Shown piece after piece: positions 57,935 through 64,000 of a DNA stretch of 64,000 nt; the stretch's first letter is position 1, and the number at the start of each line of letters is the position of its first letter. The DNA comes from Mesorhizobium sp. LHD-90 (GTDB lineage Bacteria > Pseudomonadota > Alphaproteobacteria > Rhizobiales > Rhizobiaceae): contig NZ_JAVFVV010000012.1 in NCBI RefSeq assembly GCF_030929505.1, forward strand, positions 62,001 to 126,000. The letters run 5' to 3'. Made by a program: the position numbers and the translations under genes. Under the pieces are notes generated by a model that searched no databases, was not told the DNA's origin, and worked only from the letters and a program-made list of their open reading frames with translations.

Positions 57935-59707
57935 TCAGGCGAAAAGCGCTTCTGCGGCGGCCGCGAGACTGTCGCCGCCGTCGACTGTGCGCTCGCGCAG
58001 CGCGCCGGTCTCGTCCGCCAGGTTTTCCGCGAAGAAACGGCAGAGCGCGACGCGCTCGGGCGCGGCGGAAGCGACCGCCGCGCGGGCCAGGAAGGTACCG
58101 CCCGAGGCCAGCGCGAACAGTCTCAGGTAGGGCGTCGCGCCGGCCAGCGCCGACTGCGCGCGGCCGTCCGTCTGCATTGCAAGCAGGGCTTCCGTCGCAT
58201 CGGCGAGGGCGTCGATGGCCGCGTCGAGTTTTTCGGCGCTGCGGCCCAGCCCGGACAGATTGGATTTTCGCAGCGCTTCGACATCCTCGCGCAACTCGGC
58301 AATGTAGGCTTGCACATGCTCGCCGCCGGACTGCGGCAGCTTTCGCGTCACCAGGTCGATGGCCTGGATGCCGTTGGTGCCTTCATAAATCGGCGCGATG
58401 CGGGCGTCGCGCAGCAGCGCCGCCGCACCCGTCTCTTCGATGAAACCCATGCCGCCATGCACCTGCACGCCGATCGAGGCGACATCGACCCCGATGTCGG
58501 TGGAAAACGCCTTCGCCACCGGCGTCAGCAGATTGGCGCGCTCCTGCCAGAAGGCGATCTTGTCGCCGCCGGCCCGCGCCATGTCGATGGCATGGGCGCA
58601 GGAATAGCTGATGGCGCGGGCGACGCGGGTAAGCGCCTGCATGGTCAAGAGATTGCGCTGCACGTCGGGATGGTGGACGATCGGCGCCATGCCCTCGCCC
58701 TGGTAGGATGGCGCCTTGCCCTGCCGGCGTTCGTTGGCATAGGCCAGCGCCTTCTGGAACGCGGCCTCGGCGATGGCGACGCCCTGCATGCCGACGGCGA
58801 GGCGGGCGTTGTTCATCATGGTGAACATGCAGGCGAGGCCCTTGTTCTCCTCGCCGACCAGCCAACCGATAGCGCCCGCCGGCTGTCCCTCGACGAAACC
58901 GTCGCCGAAGATCATGGTGCAGGTCGGCGAACCGTGGATGCCGAGCTTGTGTTCGATCGAGGAACAGAACACGTCGTTGCGCGCGCCCAGCGACCCGTCC
59001 CCGTTCACCAAAAACTTCGGCACCAGAAACAGCGAGATGCCGCGCGTGCCGGCCGGCGCGTCGGGCAGCCGCGCCAGCACGAGGTGCACGATGTTGTCGG
59101 TGAAATCGTGCTCGCCATAGGTGATGAAGATCTTCTGGCCGAAGATGCGGTAGGTGCCGTCGCCGGCGCGCTCGCCGCGGGCGCGCAGGGCGGCAAGGTC
59201 CGAGCCGGCCTGCGGCTCGGTGAGGTTCATCGTCCCCATCCACTCGCCCGACACCAGCTTTTCCAGGTATTTGGCCTGCAACTCGGCCGAGGCATGCTTG
59301 TGCAGCGCCTCGACGGCGCCCATGGTGAGCGTCGGGCCGATGCCGAAGGCCAGCGAGCCGGAATTCCACATCTCGATCGCCGCGACCGCCAGCATCGCCG
59401 GCAGCCCCTGCCCGCCGAACTCGGCCGGTCCCGACAGCGCGTTCCACCCGCCGTCGATCCAACGGCGGTAAAGATTCTTCCAGCCATCGGGCATGCGCAC
59501 CGAAGAGCCTTCCAGCACCGCGCCCTGGCGGTCGCCGACGGTGCGCAGCGGCGCGACCTCATCCGTCGCGAAACGGCCGGCTTCGGTCAGCACGGCGTCG
59601 GTGAGATCTTCTGTAAGGTCGCCCAAAGCGCCTGTTTCGAGCGCCGCCTTCAGGCCGGCAACGTGCTTCAGGGTGAATGCGATTTCCTCGACCGGCGCAC
59701 GGTACAT
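57935..59707 (-). CDS. Acyl-CoA dehydrogenase with extended C-terminal domain
   Basis: A 590-residue FAD enzyme of the long ACAD subgroup with an N-terminal AcylCoA_DH_N-like cap (YRAPVEEIAFTLKHVAGL), the core domain (about 75-450; LTEPQAGSDLAAL, YGEHDFTDNIVHLV) and a C-terminal helical domain. The catalytic Glu is probably in APIYEGTNGIQAIDL. This subgroup includes DmdC, but the sequence alone does not fix the substrate. The crotonase gene follows and a dyad lies upstream. Confidence 0.92.
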   Translation of the reverse strand: MYRAPVEEIAFTLKHVAGLKAALETGALGDLTEDLTDAVLTEAGRFATDEVAPLRTVGDRQGAVLEGSSVRMPDGWKNLYRRWIDGGWNALSGPAEFGGQGLPAMLAVAAIEMWNSGSLAFGIGPTLTMGAVEALHKHASAELQAKYLEKLVSGEWMGTMNLTEPQAGSDLAALRARGERAGDGTYRIFGQKIFITYGEHDFTDNIVHLVLARLPDAPAGTRGISLFLVPKFLVNGDGSLGARNDVFCSSIEHKLGIHGSPTCTMIFGDGFVEGQPAGAIGWLVGEENKGLACMFTMMNNARLAVGMQGVAIAEAAFQKALAYANERRQGKAPSYQGEGMAPIVHHPDVQRNLLTMQALTRVARAISYSCAHAIDMARAGGDKIAFWQERANLLTPVAKAFSTDIGVDVASIGVQVHGGMGFIEETGAAALLRDARIAPIYEGTNGIQAIDLVTRKLPQSGGEHVQAYIAELREDVEALRKSNLSGLGRSAEKLDAAIDALADATEALLAMQTDGRAQSALAGATPYLRLFALASGGTFLARAAVASAAPERVALCRFFAENLADETGALRERTVDGGDSLAAAAEALFA

Positions 59708-59764
59708 GGGCGGTTCCTCCTTGCGGGATGCACTGTGCGCTCCCGCGCCTTCCGATAGGTTCTC

Positions 59765-59780
59765 TTGACGTACACGTCAA
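59765..59780 (-). promoter_or_regulatory. Dyad TTGACGTACACGTCAA upstream of the acyl-CoA dehydrogenase
   Basis: A 7-bp inverted repeat (TTGACGT/ACGTCAA, spacer AC) lies 58 bp before the acyl-CoA dehydrogenase start. It resembles operators of fatty-acid or branched-chain degradation regulators such as LiuR-type MerR proteins. The regulator gene is not in the window. Confidence 0.55.
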
Positions 59781-59854
59781 TTATGGTGTCTCGGCAGGAT
59801 CGACATTCCGCGCTAAGAAGACCTCACGCCGATTGTCCAACGAGGCCGCGAAAA

Positions 59855-60079
59855 ATGCTTGCCAGACCCGAGACCCGCCGCTGCATCGAATGCGGTCTGC
59901 CTTACAACATGCCCGGCTTCAGCTATTACCATGGCGATGTCGAGAACGGCGCGGCCTACTGGTCGGACCGCGGCATATTGTGCTCGCCGGCATGCTCGCT
60001 GACGCATTTCAAGCGGCGCGAGGCCGAGGGGACGTTGCCGTCAGCGCCGGCGGCGAGCCCGTTGGAGTTCGGGCGGTAG
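59855..60079 (+). CDS. Small Cys-rich protein, possible zinc binder
   Basis: A 74-residue protein with RRCIECGLPYNMPGFSYY and GILCSPACSLTHF, so four Cys in CxxC and CxxxC pairs could bind a metal. I do not know the family. It lies between acyl-CoA dehydrogenase and purD, on the opposite strand. GAGG stands ahead of the ATG at 59855. Sure only that it has a coherent ORF. Confidence 0.55.
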   Translation: MLARPETRRCIECGLPYNMPGFSYYHGDVENGAAYWSDRGILCSPACSLTHFKRREAEGTLPSAPAASPLEFGR

Positions 60080-60098
60080 TGCGCCAAGCGAGTGACGC

Positions 60099-61373
60099 TC
60101 ACGCCCCCTTCTCCCGCTCGACGGCGCGAAAACCGATGTCGCGGCGGCAAAATCCTTGCGGCCAGTCGATCGCGTCTACGCCGGCATAGGCGCGCGCCTG
60201 CGCCTCGGTGACTGTCTTGCCGGTCGCGGTGACGTTGAGCACGCGGCCGCCGTTGGCGACGAGTTTCCCATCCTTCTCGGCGGTGCCCGCGTGAAATATC
60301 TCGACGCCTTCCGGCACACGGTCCAGTCCGGAAATCGCGCTGCCGCGCTCCGGCATGCCGGGATAGCCATTCGCCGCCATCACCACCGTCAGGGCGGCGT
60401 CGTCGCGCCAGCGGGCCGACATGTGCGAAAGCTGGCCGTCCGCCGCTGCGGACAAAAGGACGAGCAGATCGTCCTTCAGCCGCATCATCAGCACCTGGCA
60501 TTCCGGATCACCGAAACGGACATTGTATTCGATCAGCTTCGGCCCCTCGGCGGTGATCATCAGGCCGGCGAACAGCACGCCGGAAAACGGCGCGCCGAGT
60601 TCGGCCATGCCGCGCATGGTCGGCTCGACGATCTCGCGCATGGTGCGCTCAATCATTTCCGGCGTCATCACCGGCGCCGGCGAATAGGCGCCCATGCCGC
60701 CGGTGTTCGGCCCGGTGTCGCCCTCGCCGACGCGCTTGTGATCCTGCGCCGTGCCGAACGGCAGGGCGGTCACGCCGTCGCAAAGGCAGAAAAAGCTTGC
60801 TTCCTCGCCGGTCAAAAACTCCTCGACGACGACCTCGGCGCCCGCGGCGCCAAAACTGCCGTCAAAGCAGGCGGCCACCGCTTCAAGAGCCTCCTCGACC
60901 GTCATCGCCACCGTCACACCCTTGCCGGCGGCGAGCCCGTCGGCCTTGACGACGATGGGCGCGCCCTGTTTTCGCACATAGGCGGCTGCTTGCGCGGCGT
61001 CGGTGAAGCGGCCGTACGCAGCGGTCGGGATGTTTTTCCGCGCGCACAGATCCTTGGTGAAGCCTTTCGAGCCCTCCAGCCGCGCCGCCGCTTGCGACGG
61101 GCCGAAGACACGGATGCCAGCGGCGCGCAGGTCGTCGGCGAGCCCGACGACCAGCGGCGCTTCCGGCCCGACGACGACGAGATCAATGGCCTTGTCCTTG
61201 CTGAAGGCGGCAACCGCGGCGTGGTCGCCAATGTCGAGCGGCACGATCTCGGCTTCTTTCGCGATGCCTGGATTGCCCGGCGCTGCATAAAGTCTCGTCA
61301 GCATCGGCGAGGCGGCGAGCTTCCACGCCAGCGCATGCTCGCGGCCGCCGGAGCCTATCAAAAGAACGTTCAT
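60099..61373 (-). CDS. purD: Phosphoribosylamine-glycine ligase
   Basis: Makes GAR in purine synthesis. The 424-residue ATP-grasp enzyme starts [19 protein letters not shown]. Blocks are [35 protein letters not shown] and [13 protein letters not shown]. The ATG at 61373 is preferred; an upstream frame to 61442 has no support. It is divergent from ubiA. Confidence 0.97.
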   Translation of the reverse strand: MNVLLIGSGGREHALAWKLAASPMLTRLYAAPGNPGIAKEAEIVPLDIGDHAAVAAFSKDKAIDLVVVGPEAPLVVGLADDLRAAGIRVFGPSQAAARLEGSKGFTKDLCARKNIPTAAYGRFTDAAQAAAYVRKQGAPIVVKADGLAAGKGVTVAMTVEEALEAVAACFDGSFGAAGAEVVVEEFLTGEEASFFCLCDGVTALPFGTAQDHKRVGEGDTGPNTGGMGAYSPAPVMTPEMIERTMREIVEPTMRGMAELGAPFSGVLFAGLMITAEGPKLIEYNVRFGDPECQVLMMRLKDDLLVLLSAAADGQLSHMSARWRDDAALTVVMAANGYPGMPERGSAISGLDRVPEGVEIFHAGTAEKDGKLVANGGRVLNVTATGKTVTEAQARAYAGVDAIDWPQGFCRRDIGFRAVEREKGA

Positions 61374-61491
61374 GCGCGAGGTTCCCGATTTCCGTTCGTC
61401 GGAACCCGCTAACGCCTCGGGATGGGCGCGGCAAGGCGTCAAATTGTGCTACATGCCGACCGTCACTATGAAATCGAAGCGAGGATAGGCC

Positions 61492-61626
61492 ATGGCGCAT
61501 GTCAGGAAGGGGCACCTCGTGCCCTCGCCGGAATGGTGGAAACACCTGCGCCGGGTCAAACGCCGGTTCTGGAAGGCGCACCGACGCGCCGAAAGGGGCC
61601 TGGCGGCGCGGGACACGGGAGCTTGA
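61492..61626 (+). CDS. Small basic protein upstream of ubiA
   Basis: A 44-residue basic ORF: MAHVRKGHLVPSPEWWKHLR and so on, ending in a Lys/Arg-rich, helical-looking tail. GAGGAT lies ahead of the ATG. Its TGA overlaps the Shine-Dalgarno sequence of ubiA (GAGGAAAAGC), so the two are probably coupled. Its role is unknown; I recall similar short proteins in rhizobial genomes. Confidence 0.6.
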   Translation: MAHVRKGHLVPSPEWWKHLRRVKRRFWKAHRRAERGLAARDTGA

Positions 61627-61634
61627 GGAAAAGC

Positions 61635-62627
61635 ATGGAAACCATCCAGTCCCGTTCCGGCCAGGGCCGGGTCGCCGATGCGCCGAGCCGCCATTGGGTC
61701 TACCGGCTGCTGCCGCGCGGGCTTTGGCCCTACGCGCAACTGGCGCGCTGGGACCGGCCGATCGGCTGGCAGTTGCTGCTCTGGCCGTGCTGGTGGTCGG
61801 CCGCACTCGCGGCCAGCGCCTATGCGCGGCCGGGCGACACGCTCTTGAGCCTGCTGCCGTCGCCCTGGGTGCTGTTGCTGTTCCTGGCCGGGGCGATCGC
61901 CATGCGCGGCGCCGGCTGCACCTACAACGATATCGCAGACGAGGACATCGACGCCAAGGTCGAGCGCACGCGCTCAAGGCCGCTGCCGTCCGGCCAGGTC
62001 AGCCGCAAGCAGGCGTGGATTTTCCTCGTAATACAGGCGCTTGTCGGACTAGCCGTGCTGCTGCAGTTCGACGGTTTCGCCGTCCTGGTCGGGCTCTGCT
62101 CACTGGTGGTGGTGGTCGCCTACCCGTTCATGAAAAGAATCACCGACTGGCCGCAACTCGTTCTGGGGCTTGCGTTTTCCTGGGGCGCGCTGATGGGCTG
62201 GGCGGCCGAGTTCGGCGACCTGGACGGCCCAGCGGTCATGCTCTACATCGGCTCGATAATGTGGGTGATCGGCTACGACACGATCTACGCCCACCAGGAC
62301 AAGGAGGACGACGCGCTGGTCGGCGTGCGCTCCACCGCGCGGCTTTTCGGAGACAATACAAAGGCTTGGCTGACCGGCCTCTATGCCGGGGCACTGGCCT
62401 GTTTTGCGCTGGCCTTCGCCGCGGCCGAAGCGCCGCTGCCTGCATTGGCCGGGCTGGTCGCCGCCGGCGCGCACATGGCGCGGCAGGTAAAAGTGCTCGA
62501 CATAAACGATCCCACCCAGTGCCTGGCGCTGTTCAAGTCGAACAACATCGTCGGCTTGCTGATCTTCCTCGGCCTGATCGGCGGCGGGGTGTGGATCGCG
62601 CTCAAACCGGCGGTGGCACCGTATTGA
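61635..62627 (+). CDS. ubiA: 4-hydroxybenzoate polyprenyltransferase
   Basis: Attaches the polyprenyl tail in ubiquinone synthesis. The 330-residue membrane protein (about eight helices) has the Asp motifs NDIADEDIDAKVERTRSRPL and YDTIYAHQDKEDDALVG. The ATG at 61635 is 8 bp after the small ORF. It is divergent from purD. Confidence 0.95.
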   Translation: METIQSRSGQGRVADAPSRHWVYRLLPRGLWPYAQLARWDRPIGWQLLLWPCWWSAALAASAYARPGDTLLSLLPSPWVLLLFLAGAIAMRGAGCTYNDIADEDIDAKVERTRSRPLPSGQVSRKQAWIFLVIQALVGLAVLLQFDGFAVLVGLCSLVVVVAYPFMKRITDWPQLVLGLAFSWGALMGWAAEFGDLDGPAVMLYIGSIMWVIGYDTIYAHQDKEDDALVGVRSTARLFGDNTKAWLTGLYAGALACFALAFAAAEAPLPALAGLVAAGAHMARQVKVLDINDPTQCLALFKSNNIVGLLIFLGLIGGGVWIALKPAVAPY

Positions 62628-62968
62628 ATTATCGCGACTATTCAATTACTTAACGGAATGCGCGAGGCTGTGGACGGCGGCATTGCGGCTGCCGGCGCGG
62701 CGTGCCGATGGACATCCGCAGGCGACGCTTCTGCATTCCGTGAAGTCCGGAAGATTCAGCCATTTCATGGGGTTGGCACGCACCCGCCGCGAAAATCGCG
62801 CAACGGGCTTCACGCGAAGCCCCAAAAGTGCGGCGAGACCAGCCTTTCGCGGCGTTTTCACGTCGCGACGGGTCGTTTTGCCTTCGCGGGCTTCACGCAA
62901 TTGCGATGCCCGCGCGGCCGCAACCGGCGGGCTCCCGGAATTGTACATTGTCCGCTGGTCTCGTCCGT
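62628..62968. other. Non-coding interval after ubiA
   Basis: No supportable gene is visible. It contains a dyad ACGGAATGC (62653-62661) and GCATTCCGT (62733-62741), and a hairpin GGGCTTC/GAAGCCC with loop ACGC (62805-62822) that could end ubiA transcripts, though without a U-tract. An open frame on the minus strand here looks like chance coding in GC-rich DNA. Confidence 0.5.
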
Positions 62969-63535
62969 TCAGAACGGGGCGATGATCTCTTCGCCCTCGA
63001 CCACCAGCCGCAGGCCCAGATTGCCGGTGCGGCGGCGCATGAGGAAGCGCGGGCGGCGCTGGTTGGTCGCGCGGCCCTGGCGGCGGGTCTGCGGCGGCAT
63101 CGGCCGGATGGCCTTGCCGAGCGAATCCTCCAGCGAACGCGCCACGCCGTCGGCCTCGACCAGCAGCATGGGCAGGCCGTAGGCTTCCGACCACGAGCGC
63201 CAGTCGGCGGCGACGTCGTCCAGGTCGTCGGCCACCAGCAACGGCACCGACAGCATCGGGTCGTTGTGCATCAGTTCAAGGGTCACGGTGACGTTGCCGC
63301 GGTCGTCCTCGATGGCGCGCGCCGCCACCCCGCGGAAAGCGCGCGCCGGCAGGGCGACCGTCACCGGAAGGCCGCTCCTGTCGAGGATCCGGCGCAGCAC
63401 CGCGCCGCGATGGTCGATCGTGAAGGTGACATCGCCGAAGTCGTCGCGTGTCGCATAACTCACCACCTGCGGCAGGCGGGAAGGGTCGAGGCGCATGTTG
63501 CGTCCCGCCCAGACTGGCTTCAGCCCGGTGCTCAT
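62969..63535 (-). CDS. DUF6101 family protein
   Basis: A 188-residue protein conserved in rhizobia (DUF6101): MRLDPSRLPQVVSYATRDDFG, VTFTIDHRGAVLRR and a C-terminal basic stretch NQRRPRFLMRRRTGNLGL. Function unknown; no signal peptide. AGGAGA lies ahead of the ATG. It stands alone between ubiA and the terminal genes. Confidence 0.75.
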   Translation of the reverse strand: MSTGLKPVWAGRNMRLDPSRLPQVVSYATRDDFGDVTFTIDHRGAVLRRILDRSGLPVTVALPARAFRGVAARAIEDDRGNVTVTLELMHNDPMLSVPLLVADDLDDVAADWRSWSEAYGLPMLLVEADGVARSLEDSLGKAIRPMPPQTRRQGRATNQRRPRFLMRRRTGNLGLRLVVEGEEIIAPF

Positions 63536-63795
63536 CGATTGCCGTCTCCTGTTACTCCCGAGAGCCGGTGTTCCGGTCTCCCTGTCCCGGTTTGCCCGGG
63601 TTCTTTATGGGAGCGACAATAGCGCGGCGGGTTTACCTGCCCGCTTAAGGAATTCGGTTAAATTTTGCTGATCTTTTCGATGGTTAGCGGAATGCAACCG
63701 GGTGTAACGAAGCGAATACTAGTCTGTACCGAAGGTTAAGCCCGGGGCGGAACCCGCCCCCGCGCAAGACGTTGTGGCGCAGAGGAGGATTTGCC

Positions 63796-63903
63796 ATGCG
63801 CTCGATGCCGCCCCGCCCGTTTCCGGACCCCGACCCCGCGCCCGATCCGGCGCCGTCGCCCGTCCCTCCGACCGGGCCGATCCCGGTGCCGCCGGTCAGG
63901 TAA
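63796..63903 (+). CDS. Short proline-rich ORF
   Basis: A 35-residue ORF with a very strong ribosome site (AGGAGG, 7 bp before the ATG). The peptide is mostly Pro, Asp and Ala in a PDPDP pattern. It may be a small secreted or structural peptide or just a translated leader; no function can be given. Conserved coding is unproven. Confidence 0.45.
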   Translation: MRSMPPRPFPDPDPAPDPAPSPVPPTGPIPVPPVR

Positions 63904-63921
63904 AGCCGCGTTGCGGAAGGT

Positions 63922-64000
63922 TCAAATGACCTTGCCGGGGTTCATGATGCCGGCCGGGTCGAAGGCGGCCTTGACCCGCCGCATCAGCTCCAGCCCGACG
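63922..64000 (-). CDS. FAD-linked oxidase, C-terminal tail only
   Basis: About 25 C-terminal residues of a GlcD/D-lactate-dehydrogenase-type flavin oxidase are seen: LELMRRVKAAFDPAGIMNPGK, the usual end of FAD-linked oxidase C-terminal domains. The stop is at 63922-63924 and the gene continues beyond the window. Substrate cannot be told. Confidence 0.8.
   Translation of the reverse strand, partial: VGLELMRRVKAAFDPAGIMNPGKVI

Noticed and set aside
51186-59707. A full route from 3-methylmercaptopropionyl-CoA to methanethiol and dimethyl sulfide (DmdC-like, DmdD-like, MddA)
   Set aside because: The crotonase lacks the first catalytic Glu that hydratases such as DmdD need, no dmdB-like ligase is near, and the genes are in separate transcripts about 5 kb apart. 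Only the MddA part is kept.

Overview
The window is a GC-rich, densely coded chromosomal segment from an alphaproteobacterium. Gene content points to Rhizobiales, most likely a Mesorhizobium-like member of the Phyllobacteriaceae: CcrM GANTC methylase, an aa3 cytochrome oxidase operon in the order ctaC-ctaD-ctaB-coxF-ctaG-ctaE, a thrB next to ispH and rnhA, IalB, BluB, a tlyA/rlmCD pair near dxs, and DUF721, DUF1344 and DUF6101 proteins. This assignment rests on gene content and order, not on a database search. I see no tRNA, rRNA, CRISPR array, insertion sequence or phage genes. Most of the window is ordinary core genome.

Layout. 1-9.9 kb: smc (cut by the window edge), a DsbA-like lipoprotein, a DUF721 protein, mutY, two small genes, ccrM, a DUF1778/GNAT toxin-antitoxin pair and a HAD phosphatase. 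10-18.3 kb: thrC, an M16 processing peptidase, a GNAT enzyme, a membrane GGDEF/EAL protein, yqgE, an orphan DsbD-N-type protein and a peroxiredoxin. 18.3-27.9 kb, minus strand: the ctaC-to-ctaE oxidase operon, a strong hairpin terminator, then an L,D-transpeptidase, DUF983, SURF1, ispH, thrB and rnhA. 28-35.4 kb: ialB, a Fae-like protein, tldD, a degenerate peptide deformylase, a RES/Xre toxin-antitoxin pair, rlmCD and tlyA. 35.4-36.1 kb: a non-coding stretch with a strong hairpin and a large palindromic repeat. 36.1-42.7 kb: dxs, pirin, an inserted toxin-antitoxin cassette, DUF2277, xseB, a histone-deacetylase-like gene, then a cobalamin riboswitch driving bluB. 42.8-49.6 kb: an S41 protease, a TetR/MFS pair with three operators, a CopG/ParE pair, a ribBA-like gene, aroC and DUF1344. 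49.6-64 kb: a phosphatase, fabI, a methyltransferase plus an mddA-like gene with a divergent TetR regulator, a DnaJ-like gene, pdxH, an adenylate cyclase, a crotonase/acyl-CoA dehydrogenase pair, purD, ubiA, DUF6101 and the tail of an FAD oxidase.

The parts that stand out are accessory insertions and divergent paralogues. Four toxin-antitoxin loci lie in 64 kb. One of them (39.5-40.1 kb) is flanked by an exact 31-bp direct repeat, sits between two genes that appear to have once overlapped by ATGA, and has a frameshifted toxin. A 165-bp near-perfect palindrome overlaps the stop codon of a neighbouring gene. A Fae homologue and a peptide-deformylase homologue have lost catalytic or metal-binding residues. 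A MddA-like methanethiol methyltransferase sits beside a TetR gene, with two dyads around a clear promoter. No large undescribed system was found; these are the best leads.
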